Source of the DNA: Alkalispirochaeta americana
Lineage (GTDB): Bacteria > Spirochaetota > Spirochaetia > DSM-27196 > Alkalispirochaetaceae
Direction: 5' to 3'
Length of the DNA: 64,000 nucleotides
Assembly: GCF_900156105.1 (NCBI RefSeq)
Contig: NZ_FTMS01000016.1
Coordinates: forward strand, 38,070 to 102,069
Of the stretch, positions 43,832 to 53,330 are shown piece by piece; the first letter of the stretch is position 1, and each line of letters begins with the position of its first letter. The notes below the pieces were generated by a model. It did not search any database. It saw nothing but the letters and a program-made list of their open reading frames with translations, and was not told the origin of the DNA. Made by a program: the position numbers and the translations under genes.

Positions 43832-45939
43832 TGCCCCGCGGAAGAATGCTGCCTGTGGCCCTGGCAGGGGTCGTGGTCTTTCTTCTGGGAGGGCTCCGGG
43901 CCGAAGCGATCGATATGGATGCAGCGCGGGCACAGGAAGAGTTCCGCTGGGGAGTAGAGGCCTACCATGCAACCCGTTTCAGCGATGCCATAGTAGCCTT
44001 CACACGGGCTCTGGCCTTCAAGCCCGAGGATCCTCTTGCCCGGGAGTGGCTTGGTCGGGCTTTTTTCCGCAGCGGCTTTGAAGACGCTGCCGTGAACGAA
44101 TGGGATCTCCTTGCAGACCGCGATGCGGCGGGGGCTTACCTCCTGTCCCGCCTGGAGGTGCTCCAATATCGTCGCGGAATTGCTCCCTTTGAAGATAGCG
44201 ACCCCCGGTTCTCGCGATCTCACCTTATCCGGGGGGGCGAGGGGCCCCGAACCGGCGGGGGGGATGTCCCGTTCTTTCAGCGCCCCACCGGAGCAGCCAC
44301 CGATCTTGAAGGAAACCTTTATCTTGTCTCCCTGGCTACCCAGGAGATCCTGAAAATCTCACCCAACGGGCGGCTGGTGCGCCGTTTTCGCGGAGGGTTC
44401 CAATCCCTGAACCGTCCCTTCGATGTGCAGTGGCACCAGGGGAAGCTCTTTGTTACCGAGTTCGGGGCCCATCGAGTGGCGATCCTGGATGAACGGGGGA
44501 ACCGGATCGGGCAGTTCGGCGAAAGAGGGCTTGGCGAAGGACAAATGGTGGGGCCTCAGTACCTGGCCCTGGACGGGGATGGCCACGTCTATGTTACAGA
44601 CTGGGGTCGGCGACGGGTGAGCGTCTTTTCTCCGGAGGGAGAGTATCTCCTGTCTTTCGGAGGCCCTTCGGGAAACACCTTTTCGGGGCTGCACTATCCT
44701 GCGGGAATCGCCCTCCGGGATGGGCGGGTCTATGTGGCCGATCGGGACACCGAGGGCGCAGCTCTGGTTGTCTTTGATACAGCAGGGAACCATCTTGAGC
44801 GAATCCCCCTTCCCCTGGAGGATGAAGACTTTTCTCCTTCCGGTGTGGCTGGCGGGGGAGTGGAGGGGCTTGCCTGGTACGACGAATCACGACTTCTCGT
44901 CGCGGCAGGCAGGCAGGTATTGCTCTTTGATCCTCTCCAGCGGAATGTTGTAACGGTAATTGATGACGCCGAGCGCAAGCGAGTTGGTCCCGTTGCTGTC
45001 GATGCCAACGGCCGAATCCTGGTGGGAGATATCGATGGGAGCGAAGTTGCTCTTTTTGAGCCGGAAGGGACCCTCTACAGTGGTCTGGATGTACAGATAG
45101 AGCAGGTTCTGGCGGGGAACTTTCCTCGCGTGGCCTTGCTGGTGGCGGTCCATGATCGTGCCGGGCGGCCACTGGTGGGGCTCTCGCGGGAGAACTTCGT
45201 TATCTCTGAACGGGCTGTTCCCCGGCAGGATCTGCGGGTCGAGGCGACAGGCTCATCTCTGCGGGATCTGGACCTCTCGGTCATCCTCCAGCCGCTGGCG
45301 GAGGAGGATCTCTGGGACGATTCCCTTCAGGCCCTATCGGACCTTCTTGCTCTTCTGCCTGCGGGAGATCCCCTGGGACTATACATTGCCGGAAGCTCAC
45401 CCGAACTTCTCCTGACCAGGCCTGCCACGGAGGCTCGTTTCCTCAGGCGTGCCCGGGAGGGATTGCACTCCTGGAAAAGTGATGCCGTCGGGGGAAATCT
45501 CGCCCTGGACAGTGCCTTGCGTCTGGCGGCGGTTCCGCTTCTCGAGCGGGGATTGCGTCGCAACATCGTTTTTGTCGGAGACGGTTCGGTTTCAGACACG
45601 GCCTTCGACGAGTATGGTCTCCAGGAAGTTGCTACCTTTTTGCGCAACAACGCGATCCGTTTCCACTGTGTTCTCCTGGAGTCCCGGAGCCCCGCTGCGG
45701 AGATCCGCTTTCTGGTAGAAGAAACAGGGGGAACACTGCGATACCTGTACGAACCCGAGGGGCTTGCTCCGATGCTCCGTGATTTTCAGCATCATCCCAG
45801 CGGCCGTTATTGGCTGACCTACACATCCGAAGCTGACTCCGATTTTGGCAGGGTTTATCTGCCTGTGTCGGCCGAGGCACGACTCTTCGTCCGCAGTGGT
45901 CGTGACGAGATGGGCTATTTCCCTCCCTCCGACCGGTGA
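43828..45939 (+). CDS. Secreted TPR / NHL-propeller / VWA-like protein
   Basis: 703 residues. A signal peptide (about 1-27, GLRAEA) is followed by a TPR unit (about 35-100), then about five NHL-type beta-propeller blades (about 140-400; PTGAATDLEGNLYLV, PFDVQWHQGKLFVTEFGAHRV, PQYLALDGDGHVYVTDWGRRRV) and a C-terminal von Willebrand A-like region (about 440-660; LDLSVILQPLAEEDLWDD, RRNIVFVGDGSVSDTAF). The VWA metal motif DxSxS is not intact. It is presumably a periplasmic or surface scaffold. Confidence 0.8.
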   Translation: MMPRGRMLPVALAGVVVFLLGGLRAEAIDMDAARAQEEFRWGVEAYHATRFSDAIVAFTRALAFKPEDPLAREWLGRAFFRSGFEDAAVNEWDLLADRDAAGAYLLSRLEVLQYRRGIAPFEDSDPRFSRSHLIRGGEGPRTGGGDVPFFQRPTGAATDLEGNLYLVSLATQEILKISPNGRLVRRFRGGFQSLNRPFDVQWHQGKLFVTEFGAHRVAILDERGNRIGQFGERGLGEGQMVGPQYLALDGDGHVYVTDWGRRRVSVFSPEGEYLLSFGGPSGNTFSGLHYPAGIALRDGRVYVADRDTEGAALVVFDTAGNHLERIPLPLEDEDFSPSGVAGGGVEGLAWYDESRLLVAAGRQVLLFDPLQRNVVTVIDDAERKRVGPVAVDANGRILVGDIDGSEVALFEPEGTLYSGLDVQIEQVLAGNFPRVALLVAVHDRAGRPLVGLSRENFVISERAVPRQDLRVEATGSSLRDLDLSVILQPLAEEDLWDDSLQALSDLLALLPAGDPLGLYIAGSSPELLLTRPATEARFLRRAREGLHSWKSDAVGGNLALDSALRLAAVPLLERGLRRNIVFVGDGSVSDTAFDEYGLQEVATFLRNNAIRFHCVLLESRSPAAEIRFLVEETGGTLRYLYEPEGLAPMLRDFQHHPSGRYWLTYTSEADSDFGRVYLPVSAEARLFVRSGRDEMGYFPPSDR

Positions 45940-45964
45940 CGTTTCTCCCGTTATGAACTAAATT
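45936..45964 (+). promoter_or_regulatory. Candidate clpS promoter (GTGACG-17-TAAATT)
   Basis: GTGACG 45936-45941, spacer 17, TAAATT 45959-45964, followed 8 bases later by the clpS ATG without any Shine-Dalgarno site. The hexamers match the consensus less well than at ptsI or surE, but the spacing is right. Confidence 0.45.
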
Positions 45965-45972
45965 GTAACGGT

Positions 45973-46287
45973 ATGGGAAAAACAGAATCACCCGACAGGG
46001 CAATAGATCAGGCAATCCGGGAGCTGGTCCAGGAACCAAAGCGCTATCGGGTTGTCCTTCATAATGACAACTATACAACCATGGATTTTGTGGTTGAGGT
46101 CTTGCGCTGTATCTTCCATAAATCTCCCGTGGAATCCCACGCGATCATGATGAACGTCCATAAGAAAGGGCAGGGTATTGTAGGTATCTATTCCTACGAT
46201 ATAGCCGCCACCAAGGCGGAGCAAACGCGCATCCTGGCAAAGCAGGAAGGGCATCCCCTAAAGTGCACAATCGAGGAGGTCTCCTGA
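45973..46287 (+). CDS. clpS: ATP-dependent Clp protease adaptor ClpS
   Basis: 104 residues with the ClpS core (YRVVLHNDNYTTMDFVVEVL, VHKKGQGIVGIYSYDIAATKA). The N-degron pocket residues N-D in HNDNYT and the M in TTMDF are present. ClpS hands proteins with destabilising N-terminal residues (L, F, W, Y) to ClpAP. It is followed by clpA (6 bases) and aat, so the recognition and tagging parts of the bacterial N-degron pathway are encoded together. Confidence 0.96.
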   Translation: MGKTESPDRAIDQAIRELVQEPKRYRVVLHNDNYTTMDFVVEVLRCIFHKSPVESHAIMMNVHKKGQGIVGIYSYDIAATKAEQTRILAKQEGHPLKCTIEEVS

Positions 46288-46293
46288 GGAGTT

Positions 46294-48630
46294 ATGGACA
46301 TTGACCGAGAATTGCAGGCTCTGCTAAGCGCAGCCTATCACGAGGCGAAACACCGTTCTCACGAGTATCTTACATCGGAGCATCTGCTCTATGCAGCGCT
46401 CTTTTTTGATTATTCCCGGAAGATTCTCCTCCAGAGTGACGCTCACCTGGAGGAGATGCAGGAATTACTGGAGATATATTTCCGCGAAGAGATGTCCACC
46501 GTTGGAGAAGGGCAGGATCCGCAACAATCCCTGGGATTCCAGCGGGTGATCGAGCGGGCTGTTTTTCACACCGAAGCTGCAGGAAAAGACATGGTCGATC
46601 TGGGCGATCTCCTGGTTTCGCTCTACGATGAGGAGCAATCCCACAGCAGTTTTGCCCTGCGCCGGGCCGGGGTGCATCGCCTGGCTCTGCTTGAGGTGAT
46701 CAGCCATGGCGCCCCCCCGGACGATGAAGATGACGAGGAGGATCCGGTTCATTCGCGAGAAGAAGAGCCTGAAGAAACTCCTTTCACCCAGGCAGAAACC
46801 CCTCGCCGAAAGAAACAGAAACGGGCTCTTGAACAGTACGCTCTGGAGCTGGTGGAAGAGGCCCGCCAGGGACGTCTGGAGCCGTTGATCGGGCGGGACG
46901 AGGTGCTTGACCGGTCGGTTCAGGTTCTCTGCCGGCGAATGAAGAACAACCCCCTTCTGATCGGCGAACCCGGTGTAGGAAAAACGGCCCTCGCCCACGG
47001 TCTGGCCTGGCGGATCGCCGATGGTCAGGTTCCGGATCTTCTCAAGGATTACCGTCTCTTTGCCCTCGATCTTGGGGCTCTGATCGCGGGAACCCGCTAT
47101 CGTGGTGATTTTGAAGAGAGAATGAAGGCTGTTATCAAGGAGCTGGAAAAAGAAACCCGAGCTATTCTCTTTATCGATGAGATCCATACCATCGTGGGGG
47201 CCGGAGCGGTCTCCGGAGGCGCCATGGACGCAGGGAATATGCTCAAGCCCCCTCTCTCGACGGGGGCATTCCGGTGCATTGGTTCCACAACGTTCAGCGA
47301 GTACAAGCAGTTCTTCGAGCGTGATCGCGCCCTGGCCCGCCGGTTCCAGCGGATAGATCTGGAAGAACCATCTCACCCGGAGACGGTGGCGATCCTCCAG
47401 GGGCTCCAGAGCCGCTACGAGGAACACCACCAGGTGCGCTACACTCCTGAGGCGATCGAGGCGGCGGTGCGCCTGGCTGCACAGTATATCAACGAGCGGT
47501 TCCTCCCGGACAAGGCTATTGATGTTCTCGATGAGGCGGGGGCCTTCCTGCGGATGCAACGTTTCAGGGAAGACCAGACACCAGCCGCCCAGGTGGATGA
47601 GGAAGTGATCGAGAAGGTTGTCTCCAGCATGGCTCGAATACCGGTTCGGTCCGTCTCGGGCGATGAGCGGCAGCAGCTTCAGGATTTGGCATCCCGTTTG
47701 CTTGAACAGATTTTCGGACAGGATCAGGCCGTAGACTCCGTGGTATCCGCGGTAAAGCGCTCCCGGGCGGGTTTTCGCAGTTCTGACAAGCCTGTGGCGA
47801 CTTTCCTCTTTGTGGGGCCCACGGGAGTTGGCAAGACCGAGTTGGCCCGGCAGCTGGCGGATCAGCTGGGCATAGTCCTCCACCGCTTTGATATGAGCGA
47901 GTACCAGGAGAAACACGCTGTCTCGCGGTTGATCGGGTCTCCGCCAGGGTACGTAGGCTTCGAGGAGGGGGGGCTTCTTACCGATGCTATCCGAAAAACT
48001 CCCCACGCGGTGGTTCTTCTGGACGAGATCGAGAAGGCTCATCAGGACATCTTCAATGTTCTGTTGCAGGTTATGGACTACGCCACCCTCACAGACAATG
48101 CCGGCAAAAAAGCCGATTTCCGCAATGTTATTCTCATCATGACATCCAACGCGGGAGCCCGGGAAATTGGCCGCCCGTTGATCGGCTTTGGTGAACGGAG
48201 CATAACGGCCTCAGCCGTGAAGGAGGCTGTGGACCAGACTTTTTCGCCGGAGTTCCGAAACCGTCTGGATCAGGTCATTCTCTTCTCCCGGCTGGACAAG
48301 GTGCTGGTGGAAGAGATCGTCCGCAAGGAGCTTCGTCTCTTTGCGGCACAGCTTCAGGAGCGGCAGGTGACCCTCACCGTTGACGACGAGGCTGTGGCCT
48401 GGCTCGCCGGTCAGGGCTATTCCGAGGAGTTCGGTGCCAGAAACATTTCCCGCATCGTCGAGGCCCAGGTGAAAGAGCCCTTTGTTGATCAGGTTCTCTT
48501 CGGCACGCTTTCCCAGGGGGGAGAAGCCAGAGTAGGTCTTGGTCAGGATTGTATCGAGATAGATTTTTCCGGCTTTTCTCTTCTTCCTGGCGGAGATTCG
48601 CCTGAAGAGGAGCTTCATGGAGTACCTTGA
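46294..48630 (+). CDS. clpA: ATP-dependent Clp protease ATPase subunit ClpA
   Basis: 778 residues: the Clp N-domain repeats (about 1-145), a short acidic/basic linker (about 146-180), and two AAA+ modules. Module 1 has GEPGVGKT and [12 protein letters not shown]; module 2 has GPTGVGKT and [11 protein letters not shown]. There is no middle ClpB coiled coil, consistent with ClpA, the ClpS partner. It unfolds substrates into ClpP, whose gene is not in the window. A strong GAGGAG precedes the ATG. Confidence 0.97.
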   Translation: MDIDRELQALLSAAYHEAKHRSHEYLTSEHLLYAALFFDYSRKILLQSDAHLEEMQELLEIYFREEMSTVGEGQDPQQSLGFQRVIERAVFHTEAAGKDMVDLGDLLVSLYDEEQSHSSFALRRAGVHRLALLEVISHGAPPDDEDDEEDPVHSREEEPEETPFTQAETPRRKKQKRALEQYALELVEEARQGRLEPLIGRDEVLDRSVQVLCRRMKNNPLLIGEPGVGKTALAHGLAWRIADGQVPDLLKDYRLFALDLGALIAGTRYRGDFEERMKAVIKELEKETRAILFIDEIHTIVGAGAVSGGAMDAGNMLKPPLSTGAFRCIGSTTFSEYKQFFERDRALARRFQRIDLEEPSHPETVAILQGLQSRYEEHHQVRYTPEAIEAAVRLAAQYINERFLPDKAIDVLDEAGAFLRMQRFREDQTPAAQVDEEVIEKVVSSMARIPVRSVSGDERQQLQDLASRLLEQIFGQDQAVDSVVSAVKRSRAGFRSSDKPVATFLFVGPTGVGKTELARQLADQLGIVLHRFDMSEYQEKHAVSRLIGSPPGYVGFEEGGLLTDAIRKTPHAVVLLDEIEKAHQDIFNVLLQVMDYATLTDNAGKKADFRNVILIMTSNAGAREIGRPLIGFGERSITASAVKEAVDQTFSPEFRNRLDQVILFSRLDKVLVEEIVRKELRLFAAQLQERQVTLTVDDEAVAWLAGQGYSEEFGARNISRIVEAQVKEPFVDQVLFGTLSQGGEARVGLGQDCIEIDFSGFSLLPGGDSPEEELHGVP

Positions 48631-49360
48631 CGAGCACCGGCGGGTTTGCTTTCCCGATCCCTCTGAGGCGGATCACTGGGGGCTTCTTGCGGTGGGAGGA
48701 AACCTGTCGCCGGGATTTTTGCTCTCGGCCTACGAGCAGGGGGCGTTCCCCTGGTATGAGGAAGAGCCGATCCTCTGGTTTTCGCCAAACCCACGGTTCG
48801 TGCTGTTTCTCGATTCCTTTCATGCAGGAAAACGCCTGGGCCGAACCCTGAAGAATGCCCCCTGGCGAATATCCTTTGATCGGGACTTCTCCGGGGTGAT
48901 CTCAGCCTGCGGAGAACCCCGACGGAACGAGAAAGGAACCTGGATCACCGGGGAGATGCAGACTGCCTACGAAGAGCTCCATCGTCTGGGCTGGGCCCAC
49001 TCTGTTGAGGTTTGGCACGATGATGCCCTGGTGGGGGGGCTCTACGGGGTCTCTCTGGGGGGCTGCTTTTCGGGAGAGTCCATGTTTTCCCGGGAGCGTG
49101 ATGCCAGCAAAGCCGCCCTGGTTGCGCTGGCAGGACTTCTTTCGCAGTGGACGGTTTCGTTCATCGACTGCCAAATGGAAACGGCTCATCTGGCATCCTT
49201 CGGTGCCTGCCAGGTGCCCCGGGAAACCTTTCTGGCCTTCCTCAAGGAGGCTCGGGGGCGGCAGGGCGGGGCGCCCCGCAGAAGCTGGAGCTCCTGTGAC
49301 GGCGCTTCCTCGCTTGCCCGGGGCCTTTCCCTTAGTAATGAAAACCGCTCTCCCCGATAA
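48617..49360 (+). CDS. aat: Leucyl/phenylalanyl-tRNA-protein transferase
   Basis: 247 residues. The Aat signature is clear: FPDPSEADHWGLLAVGGNLSP-type start, AYEQGAFPWYEEEPILWFSPNPR, RDFSGVISACGEPR, GTWITGEMQTAY, GLYGVSLGGCFSGESMFS and FIDCQMETAHLASFGA. The enzyme adds Leu or Phe to N-terminal Lys/Arg, making ClpS-ClpA substrates. The final about 35 residues form a variable basic tail longer than usual. It overlaps clpA by 14 bases and the opposing nucleoside-kinase gene by 29. Confidence 0.96.
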   Translation: MEYLDEHRRVCFPDPSEADHWGLLAVGGNLSPGFLLSAYEQGAFPWYEEEPILWFSPNPRFVLFLDSFHAGKRLGRTLKNAPWRISFDRDFSGVISACGEPRRNEKGTWITGEMQTAYEELHRLGWAHSVEVWHDDALVGGLYGVSLGGCFSGESMFSRERDASKAALVALAGLLSQWTVSFIDCQMETAHLASFGACQVPRETFLAFLKEARGRQGGAPRRSWSSCDGASSLARGLSLSNENRSPR

Positions 49361-51005
49361 ACTCCCGGAGGATTGATTCCTGGGGCACCAGTTTTTGGGG
49401 TATCACGGTGAAGTTTTTCAGAAATGTTTGCAGCCGAACCGCCTCGTGGTAGACCGAATCAGTGGGTTTGACCTGGCGCAGCAGGGGTTCAGCGTGGTTC
49501 CGCAGGACCCCCAACTCGTAATCCAGAGCGGTATTAAACGTGGAATCTGCTGAGTCCTGGAAGGGAAAAATGTTCTGTCTCTCCCCCCGGCGCACCGAGG
49601 GCCACATCTCCAGCGTGGCTGTGGCGCTGTGCCCGCGGAACTGGTGGTCCCGCACAATGCGCCGGATCAGGCGGTTATCGGTCGTGGCAATTCGGTTGTG
49701 GTCGTCCAGATTGAGCTGAGTCAGGGCCGACACATAGATTTTGTATTTTTGCTCCCGGGGGATGCGCGGGGTGAGGGCGTCGTTCAGCCCGTGAATCCCT
49801 TCCATGACGAGAACTCCCCGCTCGGGGAGAGAGAGTTTTGCCCCCCGGTATTCGGGCTGACCTGTTTTGAAGTTGAAGGTTCGTACATCGATCTCATCCC
49901 CCGCAAAGAGTGCCAGCAGGTGCTGATTCAGCAGATCGATATCGATGGCCTCGATATGCTCAAAGTTGTAGGAGCCATCGGGGTTTTTTGGTGTCTTCTC
50001 CCGGGGAACAAAGTAATCATCCAGTGAAATCACCACCGGTACCAGTCCCACCACGGTAAGCTGTACCGCAAGTTTTTTGGTGAAAGTCGTCTTTCCCGAC
50101 GAGGAAGGGCCCGCGATGAGGGCGACTTTGCCGGCGCCCCCCGTGGCGTGGATGCTCTCGGCAAGGCTGTCGGCGATCTGTGCGATCTTTTTGTCATGGA
50201 GTGCCTCGGCCACGCGGATAAACTCCTTGACCTGGCCCTGCTCTGTCAGGCGGTTCAGTTGCCCCACCGAGGATATCCCCAGGATTCGTCCCCACTGCTT
50301 GTACTCCCGGTAGATCTGGAAGAGCATCTCGCTGCGATGTTCGGGTTGAATCTCCCGGGGAGCGCGTGAGCCGGGAAAGATCAGCAGGAAACCGTCGTGA
50401 AACGCCTCGATCCGGTAGAGTTGCAGCACCCCCGTACGGGCAGCCAGAGGCCCGTGGGAGAGGTCCATGAAATCTCCGCAACGATACACCGGCACCTCGC
50501 TGTAATTGTGGCGTTCCACCAGAAGGGCTGCATCCTCCATGCGGTGAGACCTGAAGAACGTCAGTGCTTCAGTGTAGGCGATTACCCCTCTTTCTATCGG
50601 CTTGTCGTCGGCAACGATCGTGGAAAATTCCTTCTTCAGGGCCTCCAGCAGTTCCGGGGTGGCTGCTTCCCCGTCAAAGGAATAGAAGTAGGCGTTTCCC
50701 AGGGCATGGCCGATGAGCAGCCGCCGACCCTGGCAGGCTCGAGACGCGGCGATAGCCAGGACGTAACAGAGGCTGCGCCGGTAGACCCGCTGTCCCTCGG
50801 GTTCATCGTGCAGAATAGGGGCCACGGTGGCGTTGATATGAATCTGGTAGCTGAGGGCCCGGACTTCGTTGTTGACAAAGGCTGCTATGACCGGGGAAGC
50901 CTCATCCGGAACGTAGCCTGCCTGAAGCAATGCTGATTCTACCGATGTTCCCTGGGGAAGGGTCACGGCAGGAGAACCGGCTAGAGCAATGGAGATGGTG
51001 TTCAT
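49332..51005 (-). CDS. Uridine-kinase-like nucleoside kinase with TGS/ThrRS-like N-terminus
   Basis: 557 residues. The N-terminus (about 1-70) resembles a TGS domain and about 75-215 the second additional (SAD) domain of threonyl-tRNA synthetase. The C-terminal half (about 290-500) is a P-loop kinase of the uridine kinase/phosphoribulokinase family (GPSSSGKTT, ISLDDYFVPRE, YNFEHIEAID). This fused architecture is common in Firmicutes, Bacteroidetes and spirochaetes and is annotated as nucleoside kinase; the true substrate is unsettled. GGAG precedes ATG 51005. Confidence 0.9.
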   Translation of the reverse strand: MNTISIALAGSPAVTLPQGTSVESALLQAGYVPDEASPVIAAFVNNEVRALSYQIHINATVAPILHDEPEGQRVYRRSLCYVLAIAASRACQGRRLLIGHALGNAYFYSFDGEAATPELLEALKKEFSTIVADDKPIERGVIAYTEALTFFRSHRMEDAALLVERHNYSEVPVYRCGDFMDLSHGPLAARTGVLQLYRIEAFHDGFLLIFPGSRAPREIQPEHRSEMLFQIYREYKQWGRILGISSVGQLNRLTEQGQVKEFIRVAEALHDKKIAQIADSLAESIHATGGAGKVALIAGPSSSGKTTFTKKLAVQLTVVGLVPVVISLDDYFVPREKTPKNPDGSYNFEHIEAIDIDLLNQHLLALFAGDEIDVRTFNFKTGQPEYRGAKLSLPERGVLVMEGIHGLNDALTPRIPREQKYKIYVSALTQLNLDDHNRIATTDNRLIRRIVRDHQFRGHSATATLEMWPSVRRGERQNIFPFQDSADSTFNTALDYELGVLRNHAEPLLRQVKPTDSVYHEAVRLQTFLKNFTVIPQKLVPQESILREFIGESGFHY

Positions 51006-51072
51006 TATAACTCCTTTTTCGGGTGATTTTCCGGGTGATTATGACCTGTCGGGCAACGCTGAATTGCCAGGT

Positions 51073-52236
51073 CTAGAGAGCGTTTTTGAGACGCGTTACC
51101 TCTTGATGGCTGAGAACGCCTGTGACGGCGTACTGTTCGGTTTCTGTTTCCGTTACTGGTTGTTCCCGCACGATCGTTCCCTTTGGATCGGTGAGGATCT
51201 GTACCTTCGGGGCTCGTGCCTTGCCGGGCGTGATGTCAATGACGATCGCCCGGTGCCCCGAGGCAAGCTGCACGTAGGTCCCGTAGGGAAAGAGCGAAAA
51301 TGTTCCGATCATGGCCTGAAGAACGGTGTTGTCGTAGGAGGTATTCACCCCCGTCAAAAGGGTTTTCATGATGGTGTGGCCGTCGATGGCGGGCCGGTAG
51401 GGACGGGGTGATGCCATGGCGGCAAAGGTGCTGGCAGCGTTCATGATCTTCCCGTAGATCGAGATCTTGTTGGCTGGAAGGTTTCTGGGGTATCCCGAGC
51501 CATCCACGTTTTCCCGGCATTCCAGGACACCCAGACAAATTTGCAAAGGAAAATCGAATTGGCGCAGAATCTTGAACCCCAGGACGGGGTGAGTGGAGAT
51601 CGCCTTTTTCTCGCGGGGATTCAGCTCCCGGTTGCTCATGTAGAGCTGGCTGGGGAGTCGGATCATGCCGATCTCGTGGAGGAGCCCCACCGTGCCAAGT
51701 TCGATAAGCCGATGGGGGGGGAGCTTCATGGAGGAACCCGTGGCCATCGCGACAATTGCTGTTTTTACGGCGTGGTCCACAATGTAGTTTACCGTGACGC
51801 CGCCCAGCTCGGGTATGCGCAAAAGGTATTGCTTCTGGTTTCGCAGGTCTTCCAGAAGGAGCTTGATTTTCTCGTGGATCTGGTTGGTCTGAAGGATGCC
51901 GTTTTGAAGGTAGTGGCCGAAAAGCTGTTCGGCAAAATGCAGATGGGCGACATATTTTTTTTGGGCTTTTCCCATCTCCCGGCCGTCGCGCCGGCCGTGA
52001 TCGATTGCCGCAAGAGGGGCGTCTTCCATTGCCACCGGGCCGGCGTTTCCGAGAGCGGGCGTTTCCGCAAGTTCTCCCTCGCTCTGGATCTCCTGAAAGT
52101 GCCATTGCTCCAGCCGCTCAAGCAGGGATGCGTCCAGAGGTATTTCCGGAGAGAGGAGGATATATTTCTCATCAAGAAAGGCCTCTCTGGTGATGTAGAG
52201 CCCCTCGGAAAGCTGAGATGTGGCGATTGTTTTCAT
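51073..52236 (-). CDS. Degenerate HD-GYP-domain protein
   Basis: 387 residues. An N-terminal domain (1-110) of the type found in front of HD-GYP domains precedes the HD-GYP fold (about 115-320). Expected catalytic motifs are altered: HDxGK is H187-E188-IGM, and HHE..DGsGYP is LECRENVDGSGYP (238-250), so the paired histidines are missing. H155 and H216 (THPVLG) remain. The GYP tail is intact. It is probably not an active c-di-GMP phosphodiesterase and may serve as a binder or regulator. GAGGAG precedes the ATG; TATAAT lies at 52296-52291 on the minus strand. Confidence 0.87.
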   Translation of the reverse strand: MKTIATSQLSEGLYITREAFLDEKYILLSPEIPLDASLLERLEQWHFQEIQSEGELAETPALGNAGPVAMEDAPLAAIDHGRRDGREMGKAQKKYVAHLHFAEQLFGHYLQNGILQTNQIHEKIKLLLEDLRNQKQYLLRIPELGGVTVNYIVDHAVKTAIVAMATGSSMKLPPHRLIELGTVGLLHEIGMIRLPSQLYMSNRELNPREKKAISTHPVLGFKILRQFDFPLQICLGVLECRENVDGSGYPRNLPANKISIYGKIMNAASTFAAMASPRPYRPAIDGHTIMKTLLTGVNTSYDNTVLQAMIGTFSLFPYGTYVQLASGHRAIVIDITPGKARAPKVQILTDPKGTIVREQPVTETETEQYAVTGVLSHQEVTRLKNAL

Positions 52237-52249
52237 CTTCTCCTCACCA

Positions 52250-52278
52250 TTGACCCTGTTCCGGCCGCATATTAGACT
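52250..52278 (+). promoter_or_regulatory. Promoter of the 52347 membrane-protein gene (TTGACC-17-TAGACT)
   Basis: TTGACC 52250-52255 and TAGACT 52273-52278 with a 17-base spacer, about 60 bases before the gene. It faces the HD-GYP gene promoter, whose TATAAT lies at 52296-52291 on the other strand, so the two promoters overlap back to back. Confidence 0.55.
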
Positions 52279-52290
52279 TTATCCTTACGT

Positions 52291-52296
52291 ATTATA
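52291..52296 (-). promoter_or_regulatory. -10 box (TATAAT) of the HD-GYP gene
   Basis: A perfect TATAAT on the minus strand about 55 bases before the HD-GYP ATG. I could not identify a good -35 box at 16-18 bases. Confidence 0.5.
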
Positions 52297-52346
52297 ACGG
52301 CAAATCGGGTGAATAGTTTAGCCTGAAGTGAAGGGGTGTGAAATGG

Positions 52347-53300
52347 ATGGGTGGGGTGAAGCTTAAAACTGTTTTCATTATTTTCAATGTAGTGGTGGGA
52401 GTCACCTTCCTCCTGGTTTTTATCATGCCTCTGTTGTTTTTGGGCCCCGATGTGGCCCGAATGTTCTGGAGATCAAATTGGTACATGGCGCTCCTCTTCA
52501 TTGGGGCCCTTGGTTTTCTGAACGGGTATTTCATCTCGAACTGGCGGTTTTTCGGGGCCCTGGAGCAGGAGCGGTGGGCCGAGATCGCTGAGATTCTCGG
52601 TGCGCGTCTTCGCCGGTGTCCCTGGTTTCGCCGTTCTTCGGTGAAACTGTTTGTTAACGCCTGCGTGGTATCATCCCAGCCCCAGGAAATCCAGAGGCTG
52701 GAGGAGGACCTGCGTAAAAAATGTCCCTCCCTGGTGCGCAGAAACGCCTTGCGCTTCGGGATTCCTCATCTTCTTTCGAATGACGGAGAAAAGGTGCTGC
52801 TCTACTTCCGGGAATTCCGTCCGGCAACAGAAAAAAAAGGCCTCCTCGGCGGCTCTCGGGGTTTCACCGCCGATGAAGGGTGGATCGAGTGGTGCTATGC
52901 CTTCGGCCTGCTGATGACGGGGCGAACCGGCGAGGCTCGCCTTGTTCTGGATAATCTCGTGCGTATGACTTCTCCCGGAATCGTTCAGGCTCTCTCGCTC
53001 TATCTTTTAAGCGCCTACGAGGGCGATTCCGGGGATGCTTCAGCAGGAAAGAACCCCTCCGACGCGCAGGATCCGGTTGCCCGGGATGACTCGCTAGAGA
53101 ATTCTCTGATAGCGGGGGTGGATGCCGAAGGAGATCAAAGAGAGCATCTTCTGGAAAACCTCCCCCGTGAGAAATGGGACAGGATGATCGAATCCTCCCA
53201 GGGTGAGATCCATGTGATCATTCTGGGTACGCTTCTTCAGGATGTTGCCTGTTGGCTCTATGGGTCGGCAGAGCGCGAAAAACCAGTAGAGAGAGGTTGA
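52347..53300 (+). CDS. Two-helix inner-membrane protein, function unknown
   Basis: About 317 residues. Two hydrophobic segments (about residues 7-31 and 43-64) place a long cytoplasmic part (about 70-317) in the cell interior. That part has helical stretches such as QPQEIQRLEEDLRKKCPSL and MTGRTGEARLVLDNLVRM and an acidic insert (about 225-255). No family motif is recognised. ATG 52347 is 10 bases after AAGGGG; GTG 52338 would be 3 residues longer. It stands 30 bases before the aminotransferase gene and may share its transcript. Confidence 0.75.
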   Translation: MGGVKLKTVFIIFNVVVGVTFLLVFIMPLLFLGPDVARMFWRSNWYMALLFIGALGFLNGYFISNWRFFGALEQERWAEIAEILGARLRRCPWFRRSSVKLFVNACVVSSQPQEIQRLEEDLRKKCPSLVRRNALRFGIPHLLSNDGEKVLLYFREFRPATEKKGLLGGSRGFTADEGWIEWCYAFGLLMTGRTGEARLVLDNLVRMTSPGIVQALSLYLLSAYEGDSGDASAGKNPSDAQDPVARDDSLENSLIAGVDAEGDQREHLLENLPREKWDRMIESSQGEIHVIILGTLLQDVACWLYGSAEREKPVERG

Positions 53301-53330
53301 GGTCCGCGACGCTGCGGCCTGGAGAGAATT

